In this document: positions 7,315 through 15,191 of the stretch, one piece after another
Layout: the number at the start of each line of letters is the position of its first letter
Numbering within the stretch: the first letter of the stretch is position 1
NCBI GenBank assembly: GCA_041481445.1
Contig: JBGPBV010000088.1
Coordinates: 1-27,366 of the forward strand
Source: AA29 sp041481445
Lineage (GTDB): Bacteria; Acidobacteriota; Vicinamibacteria; Fen-336
Length of the DNA stretch: 27,366 nucleotides
Direction of reading: 5' to 3'
Notes under the pieces: generated by a model
What the model was told of the DNA's origin: nothing
What the model saw: only the letters and a program-made list of their open reading frames with translations
The model's database searches: none
Program-made: the position numbers and the translations under genes

Positions 7315-8496
7315 TCAGGCGCGCTCGACGGCCAGGGCGACGCCGTTCCCGCCGCCCAGGCAGAGCGCGGCCACGCCGCGGGTGGCGCTCCGGTCCTTCA
7401 TCGCGTAGAGCAGGGTGGTGAGCACGCGGGCCCCGCTGGCCCCGATCGGGTGGCCCAGGGCCACCGCGCCCCCGTTGACGTTCACGCGCGCGGGGTCGAG
7501 CCCCAGCTCCTTCGTGACGGCGACCGCCTGCACCGCGAAGGCCTCGTTGAGCTCGAAGAGGTCCACGCCCTTGGCCGTCCAGCCCGTCTTCTCCCAGAGC
7601 TTCCGGATGGCGGGCACGGGCGTCATCATCACCATCTTCGGCTCGAGCCCCGAGGTGGCCTGGGCCACGATGCGGGCCATCGGCGTGAGGCGGAGGGCAC
7701 GGGCGGTCTCGGCGGACGTGACCACCAGCGCGGCCGCGCCGTCGTTGACGCCGGGAGCGTTGCCGGCGGTGACCGTGCCGCCTTCCCGGAAGGCCGGCTT
7801 GAGCCTGGCCAGCGCCTCCAGTGACGTGTCCTCGCGTGGGGATTCGTCCACCGCCAGCAGGACCGGGTCGCCCTTCCTCTGCGGGATCGGCACCGGCACG
7901 ATCTCGTCCTTGAACTTGCCGGCCTTGATGGCGGCGATGGCGCGGCGATGGCTCTCGAGGGCGTAGGCGTCCTGCTGCGCGCGGGTCACGCCGTAGGTCT
8001 CGGCGACGATCTCCCCGCAGCACCCCATGTGGTAGTTCTCGTAGGCCTCCCAGAGGCCGTCGTGGATCATGGAGTCGATCAGCTCGCCGTTGCCCAGGCG
8101 CATCCCTTCGCGCGCCTTGGGCAGGAGGTAGGGCGCGTTGGACATCGACTCCATGCCGCCCGCGACCAGGATGTCGGCGTCGCCGGTGGCCACCGCCTGC
8201 GCGGCCAGCATGACCGCCTTGAGCCCGGACCCGCACACCTTGTTGATGGTGAGGGCGCCCACCTTCGGGGGCAGGCCGGCCTTGAGCGCGGCCTGACGCG
8301 CCGGAGCCTGTCCGAGGCCGGCGGAGAGGACGTTGCCCATGATGACCTCGTCCACGCGGTCGGGGTCGACTCCCGCGCGCCGCACCGCCTCGCGCACCGC
8401 GATCGCGCCCAGCTCCGGCGCGGAGAAGCCCTTCAGCGCCCCCATGAACTTCCCGGTGGGCAGCCGCACGGCGGACAGGATGACGGCCTCACGCAT
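7315..8496 (-). CDS. Acetyl-CoA C-acetyltransferase (thiolase)
   Basis: This 393-residue protein has typical thiolase length. The nucleophilic Cys is C88 in NKVCGSGLKAV; the NEAFAVQAV, GGAVALGHPIGASG (His) and CLGGGNGV (second Cys) motifs are all intact. It condenses two acetyl-CoA to acetoacetyl-CoA, or cleaves 3-ketoacyl-CoA. The ATG at 8496 has AAAGGA upstream and lies inside the 3' end of the DUF721 gene (8-nt overlap), suggesting translational coupling. The dehydrogenase follows after 5 nt. Biosynthetic and degradative thiolases cannot be told apart by eye; the small downstream operon favours the short-chain acetoacetyl-CoA type. Confidence 0.95.
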   Translation of the reverse strand: MREAVILSAVRLPTGKFMGALKGFSAPELGAIAVREAVRRAGVDPDRVDEVIMGNVLSAGLGQAPARQAALKAGLPPKVGALTINKVCGSGLKAVMLAAQAVATGDADILVAGGMESMSNAPYLLPKAREGMRLGNGELIDSMIHDGLWEAYENYHMGCCGEIVAETYGVTRAQQDAYALESHRRAIAAIKAGKFKDEIVPVPIPQRKGDPVLLAVDESPREDTSLEALARLKPAFREGGTVTAGNAPGVNDGAAALVVTSAETARALRLTPMARIVAQATSGLEPKMVMMTPVPAIRKLWEKTGWTAKGVDLFELNEAFAVQAVAVTKELGLDPARVNVNGGAVALGHPIGASGARVLTTLLYAMKDRSATRGVAALCLGGGNGVALAVERA

Positions 8497-8947
8497 CTGT
8501 TTGTCCTTTCGAGCGTGCCAGGTATCGCCCGGCGGCGGCGAGGAAGCGCGCACGGATCTCGGGGTCGGGGATGGCCGCGGCCTGGAGCTGCAGGGCGGGC
8601 GAGGGCGGCTCGCCTTCCCGCTCCGGCTTCGCGGCCGCGCCGACCGTCGGGGCCGGCCCGGCCGGCAGGCCGCCCTCCAGGAACCCCATCCGGCGCGGAG
8701 CGAGCTCCCCGGCAATGTCGCGGAGGCGGCCCAGGATCTGCGGCTGCATGCGGTGCAGCACCTTGCGCCAGCCCGCGTCGGGCACGCGCACGCGCAGCGT
8801 GCCGTCGTCCACGCCGATCACCTCCGTGCGGCGCGCCAGCTCGGGTCCCACCGCCAGCGGCCAGGCGGCCTGCAGCAGGGCGAGCGTGCGAGCGCGGGAG
8901 CCGCCGAAGAGCCGCGCCGCGAGCGAGCGCCCGGAAACCCGATCCAT
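8489..8947 (-). CDS. DUF721 / DciA-like protein
   Basis: The protein has 152 residues from the ATG at 8947. The N-terminal ~90 residues (LAARLFGGSRARTLALLQAA, then VGPELARRTEVIGVDDGTL and VRVPDAGWRKVLHRMQPQI) match the DUF721 family, which includes DciA, the ancestral bacterial loader of the DnaB replicative helicase. A Pro/Ala-rich linker and a short helical tail follow. A GTG at 8965 is a possible earlier start; I prefer 8947 because GAGG lies 7 nt upstream and the Gly-rich extension is not family-like. It is the first gene of an operon with thiolase and 3-hydroxyacyl-CoA dehydrogenase, with no obvious functional link. The helicase-loader role is inferred from the family only. Confidence 0.75.
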   Translation of the reverse strand: MDRVSGRSLAARLFGGSRARTLALLQAAWPLAVGPELARRTEVIGVDDGTLRVRVPDAGWRKVLHRMQPQILGRLRDIAGELAPRRMGFLEGGLPAGPAPTVGAAAKPEREGEPPSPALQLQAAAIPDPEIRARFLAAAGRYLARSKGQTDA

Positions 8948-9055
8948 GCCGATGCCTCGTCCCACTGTAAGACAAGACCCGGGTCCCGGCCAACCGGCGG
9001 GGGCGTATATACTCTCCGGGATCGGCGCCGTCCCGGCGCGACGTCAAAGCCCCCG
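8948..9055. promoter_or_regulatory. Short divergent promoter region
   Basis: These 108 bp separate the leftward DUF721 operon from the rightward zinc-ribbon/receiver gene. TATACT at 9008-9013 (+) is the only recognisable -10 candidate; no matching -35 is visible. Confidence 0.25.
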
Positions 9056-10006
9056 ATGAAATGCCCGCGCTGCCAGACCTCCATCACGGCCACGCCTGAC
9101 CCCGAGGGCCTCCTCACCTGTCCGGGCTGCGGGGCGCACCTGCGCAGCCGCGCGGCCACGGCCACCGTCCGCGCCATGGGCGCCCGCGCCGCCGGCCGCA
9201 CCCCCCTGGCCGAGGGGTCGCCGGACGAGATCCGCGGCGTCCTGACGCGCCTCGATCCCGACGCGAACCGCTTCCCCGATGCCGTGAACCCGAACTCCAC
9301 GCTGCCGCCGGGCACGCCCCTGCCGCGTATCCCGAACCCGGGGTCGCCGGAGGCGCGCGCCGCCCTCTCGGAGGACGACACCGCGCGGGTGATGCGGGCT
9401 CCCGGCCCCCGCGACGTTCCCCGCGCGGCGGGGGACGACACCGCGCGCAGCGTGGCCCGCAACGGCGCCACCCTCGACCAGCTCATGGCGGAGGTGAAGG
9501 CGCTGCGGGCCCTCCAGGAGGAGACGCTGGCCCTCCTGCGGGAGGGGGGACTCTCCGGCGCGGGCGAGCGACGCGGCCACGACGTGATGGACGAGCTGGG
9601 CCTGCCGGAGGCGCCCGCCGTCCGCAAGCGGCAGCGCAAGACCGTGGTGCTCCTCGACGACGACGTCGCGACCCGCACCGCGACCGCGGCCGTGCTGGGC
9701 GCGGCCGAGGTTCCGGTGCGCGCGTTCGCGGAGGGCCGCGCGGCGGTGAGCGCGATCGCGGAGGAGAAGCCGGACGTGATCGTGATGGAGCTGGACATCG
9801 CGGGCTCGATGGCGGGCAAGGACGTGATCAACCTCATCAAGGCCACGATGGAATGGGTCGACATCCCCATCGTCCTCTACACGCGGGTCCCGATCGCCGG
9901 CCAGCGCGAGGCGCGGACCATCCACGGGGCGGACGACTTCGTCTCCAAGCAGGACGGCCCGGAGCCGCTGCTGGCGCGGGTCGTGACGCACTTCCGCCGC
10001 GGGTAG
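9056..10006 (+). CDS. Zinc-ribbon protein with C-terminal response-regulator receiver domain
   Basis: The protein has 316 residues. A zinc ribbon at the N-terminus uses C3, C6, C22 and C25 (CPRC and CPGC). Residues ~40-135 are a Pro-rich disordered linker with two EDDTAR/GDDTAR copies. A short coiled coil spans ~138-163 (LDQLMAEVKALRALQEET). The receiver domain begins at ~194: acidic pocket D201-D203, third strand VIVME, switch Thr T276 and conserved Lys K298 (DFVSK). The position normally held by the phospho-accepting Asp appears to be E245, with D247 two residues on and a shifted following loop, so normal phosphorylation is doubtful. There is no output DNA-binding domain or nearby histidine kinase. 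Maf begins 22 nt after the stop, in the same frame. Confidence 0.8.
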   Translation: MKCPRCQTSITATPDPEGLLTCPGCGAHLRSRAATATVRAMGARAAGRTPLAEGSPDEIRGVLTRLDPDANRFPDAVNPNSTLPPGTPLPRIPNPGSPEARAALSEDDTARVMRAPGPRDVPRAAGDDTARSVARNGATLDQLMAEVKALRALQEETLALLREGGLSGAGERRGHDVMDELGLPEAPAVRKRQRKTVVLLDDDVATRTATAAVLGAAEVPVRAFAEGRAAVSAIAEEKPDVIVMELDIAGSMAGKDVINLIKATMEWVDIPIVLYTRVPIAGQREARTIHGADDFVSKQDGPEPLLARVVTHFRRG

Positions 10007-10027
10007 GCCCGACTGCAACCCCTGGTC

Positions 10028-10594
10028 GTGCTCGCCTCCGCCTCCCCGCGGCGCGCGCGCCTCCTCGAGACCCTCGGCGTGCCCTACCGGGTGGACGTCT
10101 CCGCGGTGCCGGAGGACCTGCTTCCCGGCGAGGCCCCCGAGGCCGCCGTCGAGCGGCTGGCCCGCGCGAAGGCGACCACGGTGGCGGCCCGCGGCGGCCT
10201 CCTGCCCGTGATCGGCGCCGACACGGTCGTGGTGTGCGAGGGCACCATCCTGGGCAAGCCGTCCTCCGACGCGGAGGCGGCGGACATGCTGCGGCGCCTC
10301 TCCGGCCGCACCCACGAGGTCGTGACCGGAGTGTGCGTGGTCAGCGCGGGCGCCGCCCGCAGCGGGATCGAGCGCACCGCGGTCACGTTCGGCGTCCTCT
10401 CGGCCGCCGAGATCGACTGGTACGTGGGCACGGGCGAGCCGCGCGACAAGGCGGGCGCGTACCACGTGGACGGCCGGGGTGCGCTGTTCATCGCGCGGAT
10501 CGAGGGGTCGCCCTCCAACGTGGCCGGCCTTCCCATCGGCCTCTTCCGCAGGCTGGCCGCGGAGGCGGGCGCGTTCCTGGGACTCCCCGCGTGA
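10028..10594 (+). CDS. maf: Maf-family nucleotide pyrophosphatase
   Basis: This 188-residue protein has all Maf motifs: LASASPRRARLL at the start, GADTVVV (catalytic Asp), LGKP, GRTHEVVTGV, and DKAGAYHVDGRGALFIARIEG followed by PSNVAGLPI. The family hydrolyses dTTP, UTP or modified nucleoside triphosphates to monophosphates and is linked to septum control and housecleaning of the nucleotide pool. The GTG at 10028 is the first standard start after the in-frame stop of the upstream gene, yet it leaves only one residue before LASASP, two or three fewer than usual, and there is no SD. Reinitiation after the upstream stop, or a CTG start at 10022 or 10013, is possible. The next gene overlaps by GTGA. 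Confidence 0.93.
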   Translation: MLASASPRRARLLETLGVPYRVDVSAVPEDLLPGEAPEAAVERLARAKATTVAARGGLLPVIGADTVVVCEGTILGKPSSDAEAADMLRRLSGRTHEVVTGVCVVSAGAARSGIERTAVTFGVLSAAEIDWYVGTGEPRDKAGAYHVDGRGALFIARIEGSPSNVAGLPIGLFRRLAAEAGAFLGLPA

Positions 10595-11457
10595 CGAAGC
10601 TGGGGGCGCCGGCGGTCGTGGCCGCGATGGCGCTGCTCCTGGGCCTGGCCGCCTCTCCGGACCTGCCCGTGCTCGGGTGGCACCCTGCCGTCGGAGGCGT
10701 GCTGGCCGGGCTGGCCGCGCTCTTCGTGGTGAGCCTCGTGGACCGCCGCACGCCCCGCCGCCTGGTCGCGCTCGGAGCGGCCACCCTCGCCCTCGCCCTC
10801 GCCCATGACGCGCTGCGGGGCGAGAGGGGATCGCTCACGCTGTCCGAGGGGCAGGGGACGCGCACGTTCGAGGAGGACGGCGCCGATGGGCGTCCTCTCG
10901 GCCTTCATCCTCTCGGCGACGCGGTCGTCCTCGAGGAGCGGCGGCCGGACGGCACGGTGACGCTCTTGGCGGAGGACGCGGCGCGTCGCGTGGAGGTGTC
11001 CCCGCGGCGCGCGGCGAGCGTGGCCGGCTACCGCGTGGGCGACCCGCGTCGCGCCACCCTCGGCACGCGCCTGCGGCTGCGCGTGACGGGCGGCGCGAGC
11101 GGCGAGGCCTCGATGCGCGAGGGTGACAAGGCGCGGATAGGCGATCTCGACGTCACGGTGGAGCAGTACTTCCCCGATTTCGCGGTCGAGAACAACCAGC
11201 CGTTCTCGCGGTCGGACGAGCCCCGCAACCCGGCCGCGCTGCTCCGGGTCCAGCGCGGCGCGTCCTCCTGGCGCCTCTTCGTCATCCGGGCCGCACCCGG
11301 CATCCACCGGCCGGAGGGGCTCGACCGCACGCTGGCCCTGGCCGACATCGTGCCCGACGAGGGCGTGACCCTGTCCGTCGCCCGCGAGCCCGCGGCGCTC
11401 CTGGCCGGCCTCGGCGTGCTGGTGGTGGCGGTGGGAGTGGCCTGGAGCCGATGGTGA
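10591..11457 (+). CDS. ResB-like membrane protein
   Basis: The protein has 288 residues. The GTG start overlaps the Maf stop as GTGA, so the two are coupled. There are two or three N-terminal membrane segments (residues ~8-75), a soluble domain of ~190 residues, and a C-terminal membrane helix (ALLAGLGVLVVAVGVAWSRW). The soluble part contains VEQYFPDFAVENNQPFSRSD and EPRNPAALLRVQRG, closely resembling the conserved periplasmic block of ResB/Ccs1, the System II cytochrome c maturation protein. It is shorter than full ResB (usually 400 or more residues), and no CXXCH protein is nearby. I call it ResB-like by motif; a role in haem handling is inference. Confidence 0.6.
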   Translation: MTKLGAPAVVAAMALLLGLAASPDLPVLGWHPAVGGVLAGLAALFVVSLVDRRTPRRLVALGAATLALALAHDALRGERGSLTLSEGQGTRTFEEDGADGRPLGLHPLGDAVVLEERRPDGTVTLLAEDAARRVEVSPRRAASVAGYRVGDPRRATLGTRLRLRVTGGASGEASMREGDKARIGDLDVTVEQYFPDFAVENNQPFSRSDEPRNPAALLRVQRGASSWRLFVIRAAPGIHRPEGLDRTLALADIVPDEGVTLSVAREPAALLAGLGVLVVAVGVAWSRW

Positions 11458-12503
11458 GCGCCCTGCCCCTGCTCGCGGTGGCCTGCGGGCTGGCCCTCTC
11501 GGCCTCCTCCGTGGTCGCCGCGGTGGCGGCGGCGGAGGGGAACCGGCGGCGGCGCCAGCTCGCGCGCACGATCGCGATCGTGGCGGCGGTGCCCCTGCTG
11601 GCGCTCGTGACGCGGCCCTCTGCCCAGCCGCTGGTCGCTCTCGCGGTGGTGGCAGCCCTCGGGGGACCGCAACCGCTGGCCCTGGCCCTGGCCGGCGCGG
11701 CGGCCGTGCTGGCCGGCCTCGTGCCCATGGCCGGGGTGAGCTCCCTGGCCCTCGTCCTGACGGGGGCGGCGGCCGCGCTGGGCGCCCACGCGCTCGGCCG
11801 CTCGGCCTGGTCCCATCTCGCCGCCGGCCGTGACGGCACCTGGACGTCGAGCGTGGCCGGGGCAGGGACCTGCGGGCTCGTCCTCGCCGTCAGCGGGAAC
11901 GACATTTTGAGATGGGACTACGTCTTCGCGTCCACCCGCGGTCGCGTCGACGCGGGCGACGCCGGCCTCGTGCTCGCTCTCGCTCTCCTGTCCGCCCTCG
12001 GCGGCGCGCTCCTCCTCGGCGCGGACGCGCTGGCCGCGACCGACGCCACCGTCGCGTCGCCGCTGGCGCGGAGGCTGGGCCGGTGCGCGCTGCTGCTCGC
12101 CGCGGGCTTTGCGCTGATCGCGGCCGGCCTCGTGCTGCGCGTGACGGGCGGGCCCGACGGGCCGCCGCTGTCGGGGGCCCGGCACGCGGCCGCCCTCGTG
12201 GCCGCGGCCGGTCTCATCGCCTGCACCGTGCCCGCTCTCCTGGCCGAGGGGGCCTGCGGGGACGCGTTGGAGGAGGAGCAGCAGGCGACGCTGCTGAGCC
12301 GGCTGGTGGTGGTCGTCACGCTCCTGGCCGTGCTCGCGGCCGGCGTCGAGGGCTGGCGGCGCGCCGGCACCTACCTCACCCCGCTCACCCAGCGGCTGCT
12401 CTCCGCCGCCCTCGTCGGCTTCGCCGCCTCGGAGACGACCCGCCTGCGTACGCTCGCGCGCGCCCTGACGCTCGGCGCGCTGGCAGTAGCGTTGCTCGCC
12501 TGA
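11451..12503 (+). CDS. Polytopic membrane protein of unknown function
   Basis: The protein has 350 residues and about 9-10 hydrophobic helices rich in Ala, Leu and Val. The ATG overlaps the ResB-like stop by 7 nt, so the two are translated together. In System II cytochrome c biogenesis the ResB partner is the polytopic CcsA/ResC, and the gene order invites that comparison. However, the tryptophan-rich WGxxWxWD haem-handling motif is absent; the nearest piece is DILRWDYVF around residue 150. Conserved charged residues are few (ACGDALEEEQQATLL between late helices). It may be a diverged partner of the ResB-like protein or an unrelated membrane protein. Confidence 0.65.
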   Translation: MVSALPLLAVACGLALSASSVVAAVAAAEGNRRRRQLARTIAIVAAVPLLALVTRPSAQPLVALAVVAALGGPQPLALALAGAAAVLAGLVPMAGVSSLALVLTGAAAALGAHALGRSAWSHLAAGRDGTWTSSVAGAGTCGLVLAVSGNDILRWDYVFASTRGRVDAGDAGLVLALALLSALGGALLLGADALAATDATVASPLARRLGRCALLLAAGFALIAAGLVLRVTGGPDGPPLSGARHAAALVAAAGLIACTVPALLAEGACGDALEEEQQATLLSRLVVVVTLLAVLAAGVEGWRRAGTYLTPLTQRLLSAALVGFAASETTRLRTLARALTLGALAVALLA

Positions 12504-12630
12504 GTCTTCAATCTCAGGGGGGGAACGCTTCGCATCACAGCGACGGGCTCCGGCTCCCCCCCTGAAACCCCCCGTCGCTCGCCGCCGCATACGCGCGGCG
12601 CCGAGCTCACTGGTCTCGCCGGCGCGAGCC
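12504..12630. repeat. Interleaved inverted repeats between convergent genes
   Basis: TCAGGGGGGG (12514-12523) pairs perfectly with CCCCCCCTGA (12556-12565), and AGCGACGGG (12539-12547) pairs perfectly with CCCGTCGCT (12571-12579). The arms alternate A-B-A'-B', the order of a pseudoknot or of two mutually exclusive hairpins. The element starts about 10 nt after the stop of the membrane protein and could end transcription from both sides, although there is no T-tract. The rest of the gap (12580-12630) is GC-rich with nothing recognisable. Confidence 0.5.
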
Positions 12631-13371
12631 TTACCGCCCGATGGCCAGGCGATCCGCCAGGGGGCGGGGAAGGCCGGCCTCGAGGATCTTCTTCTGGGTG
12701 GCCTTCACCTGGTACGGGATGCGGTGGATGGAGACGGTGCGGGTGTCGGCGTCGAACATCGCGAAGGCGGCCAGGGGGTTCCCGTCGCGGGGCTGACCCA
12801 CCGAGCCCGGGTTCACCAGGTAGCGCACGCCCGGCCGCAGCTTGAACCGGAACGACGGTGCCACGGTCAGGATCGTGGTGATCGCGTCCGGAGAGAGCGC
12901 GAAGATCACCGGGAAATGCGAGTGGCCGAAGAACGTCACCGGGAATTCCGTGTGGCGGAACACGTTGAGGGCCTCGATCTCCCCGAAGATGTAGGCGTCC
13001 TCGTCGATGGGCGTGCCGTGGCAGATCGCGAACGTGTCGTCCACCATCGTCGGCCCCTGGGCCAGCTTGCGCAGCCACTGGAGGTTGGAGCGCGTCAGCT
13101 TGCGGCGCGTCCACAGCGCCGCCTCCAGGGCCATGCGGTTGAAGAGCTCGCCCTCCTCGATGCCGGAGCAGACCTTGTCGTGGTTGCCGCGGATGGCCAC
13201 GAGGGGCTTGAGCTTGCGGACCATGTCGACGGTCTGGTTCGGGTTGGCCCCGTATCCGACGAGGTCGCCGAGGAAGACGGCCTTGTCCCAGGGCTTGCGC
13301 CGGACGAACGAGAGGATGGCGGCGAGGGCCTCCTTGTTCGAGTGGATGTCCGAGAGGATCAGGTACTTCAT
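12631..13371 (-). CDS. Calcineurin-like metallophosphoesterase (YfcE-like type)
   Basis: The protein has 246 residues. Metal-binding motifs are complete: D8-x-H10 in SDIHSN, GDLVGYG (D36), RGNHD (N63, H64), a later His in ICHGTP, and GHSHFP. This is the Metallophos_2 set with two metal ions. It probably hydrolyses phosphomonoesters or diesters; the substrate is unknown. The ATG at 13371 overlaps the shikimate kinase stop as ATGA, and GGAGG elements lie just upstream, so it is the last gene of an aroA-aroK-phosphoesterase unit. It ends in TAA before the interleaved repeats. Confidence 0.88.
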   Translation of the reverse strand: MKYLILSDIHSNKEALAAILSFVRRKPWDKAVFLGDLVGYGANPNQTVDMVRKLKPLVAIRGNHDKVCSGIEEGELFNRMALEAALWTRRKLTRSNLQWLRKLAQGPTMVDDTFAICHGTPIDEDAYIFGEIEALNVFRHTEFPVTFFGHSHFPVIFALSPDAITTILTVAPSFRFKLRPGVRYLVNPGSVGQPRDGNPLAAFAMFDADTRTVSIHRIPYQVKATQKKILEAGLPRPLADRLAIGR

Positions 13372-13910
13372 TCCTCCGCCGTCCCTCCGCCCTCGTGTCT
13401 TCCGCGCGCGGCGGCCTCCGCGATGATGCGCGCCGCCTCGTCGGGCGCGGTCCTGGTGGTGTCCACGGTCAGGTCCGCGAGCGCATAGCTCGGCTCGCGA
13501 CCCGTCAGAAGCGGCCCGATTGTCGCACGATTCGCCGCCAGCGGGCGAGCGCCGTCGGCGGGGATGCGCGCGAGCAGCGTGTCCAGCTCGCAGCGCAGCC
13601 ACACCGTGAGCGCGCCCTCCTGGAGCAGCCGGCGCGTCTCCGGCATCGTGAAGGCGCCGCCCCCCGTGGCCAGCACCAGCCGCTCGCGCGTGCAGGCGCG
13701 GGCGGCCGCCGCGCGCTCCGCCTCCCGGAAGGCCCCCTCGCCGCGGGTGGCGAAGATCTCGGCCACGCTGCGGCCGGCGTCGGCCACGATCTCGTCGTCG
13801 AGGTCGGCGAAGGCCCAGCCCAGCCGCCGTGCCACCAGCGGGCCGACCGTGCTCTTGCCCGCGCCCATGAAGCCCGTGAGCACGACGCGCGCGGGACGGC
13901 CGGGGCTCAA
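13368..13910 (-). CDS. aroK: Shikimate kinase
   Basis: The protein has 180 residues and phosphorylates shikimate with ATP, the step before EPSP synthase in aromatic amino acid biosynthesis. Walker A GAGKS is at residues 16-20, the shikimate-binding DLDDE (D36, D38) follows, then GEGAFREAE (R62) and ATGGGAF (Gly triplet at 83-85). A lid-like segment with Arg residues is near residues 115-130. The start is TTG at 13910, overlapping the aroA stop as TTGA. The alternatives inside VVLTGF would remove the first strand. It is coupled at both ends: aroA upstream and the phosphoesterase downstream (ATGA). Confidence 0.92.
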   Translation of the reverse strand: MSPGRPARVVLTGFMGAGKSTVGPLVARRLGWAFADLDDEIVADAGRSVAEIFATRGEGAFREAERAAAARACTRERLVLATGGGAFTMPETRRLLQEGALTVWLRCELDTLLARIPADGARPLAANRATIGPLLTGREPSYALADLTVDTTRTAPDEAARIIAEAAARGRHEGGGTAEE

Positions 13911-15184
13911 CGCTCGCCCTTCCGGCCGCGCTCGAGGAGCTGTGGGAACTCCGGGAAGGAGACGGCGATGCAGCCGGCGTCCTCGATCTCGGTCTCGCCC
14001 TCCGCGGCCAGGCCGGCCACGGCCAGGGCCATCGCGATGCGATGGTCGCCGTGCGAGCGGACGGAGGCGCCGCGCAGCCGCCGGTTTCCCCGTACGGTCA
14101 GGCCGTCCGGGTGCTCCTCCACCGTCCCTTCCAGGCGGCGCAGGCCCTCGGCCAGCGCGGCGATGCGGTCGCTCTCCTTGACGCGCAGCTCGGCCGCGTT
14201 GCGCACGACCAGAAGGCCCTCCCCGAAGGCGGCGGCCACGGCCAGGATCGGCACCTCGTCGATGAGCGCCGGCACCTCCTCGGGGGCGACCTCGGCCCCT
14301 CCCAGTCGCGAGGAGCGCGCCTCGATCCAGCCCACCGGCTCGGGGTCCTCGCGCCGGACGCCCGTCTCCACCTTCGCCCCCATCCGCCGCAGGACGTCGA
14401 GGAAGGCGGTGCGCCGGGGGTTGAGGAGGACGTTCTCGATGTGGATGAAGGCCTCCGGCACGATGAGCGCGGCCACGACCAGGAAGGCCGCGCTCGACAC
14501 GTCGCCGGGCACGTCGAGGGCGAGCGGCCGCAGAGGGGACCCGCCCTCGATCGAGACCTCGGCCCCGTTCACCGCCACCGCGACGCCGAACGCGGGCAGG
14601 AGGCGCTCGGTGTGGTCGCGCGTGGGCGCCGGCTCCACGACCGTCGTTCGCCCCCGGGCCTGGAGGCCGGCCAGCAGCACCGCCGATTTCACCTGCGCGC
14701 TCGGCGTGGTCATGGCCCAGGTCAGGCCCGCGAGCGGCCCGCCGTCGATGACGAGGGGCGGCTTGCCGTCGGTGGAGAAGGCGCGCGCGCCCATCAGCCG
14801 GAGGGGCTCGGCGACGCGCTCGACCGGGCGGCGCCGCAGCGAGGCGTCGCCGGTGATGGTGGTCCGGAACGGGCGGCCGGCGACCACGCCCGCCAGCATC
14901 CGCAGGGTGGAGCCGGAGTTTGCGGCGTCCAGGGGCCCCGCCGCCGGCTGAAGGCCCTCCGGTCCGCGGCCGACGACTTCGACCGTGCGGCCCTGCCGGC
15001 GGGCGGCCACGCCCAGCGCCTGCAGGCAGCGCAGGGTGGCCGCGCAGTCGTCGGCGGTCGAGAAGTTGGCGAACCGGCTCTCGCCCTGGGCCAGGGCGCC
15101 CAGGATGGCCAGGCGGTGCGAGAGGGACTTGTCCCCGGGGAGAGTGAACCGCCCTCGGAAGTGACGCGTCTGGGAGATGCGCAT
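13907..15184 (-). CDS. aroA: 3-phosphoshikimate 1-carboxyvinyltransferase (EPSP synthase)
   Basis: The protein has 425 residues, normal length. It transfers enolpyruvyl from PEP to shikimate 3-phosphate. PGDKSLSHR (K19, S20, R24) binds substrate; DAANSGSTLRMLAG is the second signature; LIDEVPILAVAAAF contains the catalytic acidic pair; RVKESDRIAA and SHGDHRIAMALAVAG complete the family motifs. The ATG at 15184 gives the standard MRISQTRHFRG opening. The leader contains an 8-bp hairpin (15192-15211) and has only a weak SD-like GGAT inside the hairpin arm. The first gene of the unit, it is followed by aroK with a TTGA overlap. Whether it is glyphosate-tolerant cannot be read from the sequence alone. 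Confidence 0.96.
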   Translation of the reverse strand: MRISQTRHFRGRFTLPGDKSLSHRLAILGALAQGESRFANFSTADDCAATLRCLQALGVAARRQGRTVEVVGRGPEGLQPAAGPLDAANSGSTLRMLAGVVAGRPFRTTITGDASLRRRPVERVAEPLRLMGARAFSTDGKPPLVIDGGPLAGLTWAMTTPSAQVKSAVLLAGLQARGRTTVVEPAPTRDHTERLLPAFGVAVAVNGAEVSIEGGSPLRPLALDVPGDVSSAAFLVVAALIVPEAFIHIENVLLNPRRTAFLDVLRRMGAKVETGVRREDPEPVGWIEARSSRLGGAEVAPEEVPALIDEVPILAVAAAFGEGLLVVRNAAELRVKESDRIAALAEGLRRLEGTVEEHPDGLTVRGNRRLRGASVRSHGDHRIAMALAVAGLAAEGETEIEDAGCIAVSFPEFPQLLERGRKGER

Positions 15185-15191
15185 GGGCCGC

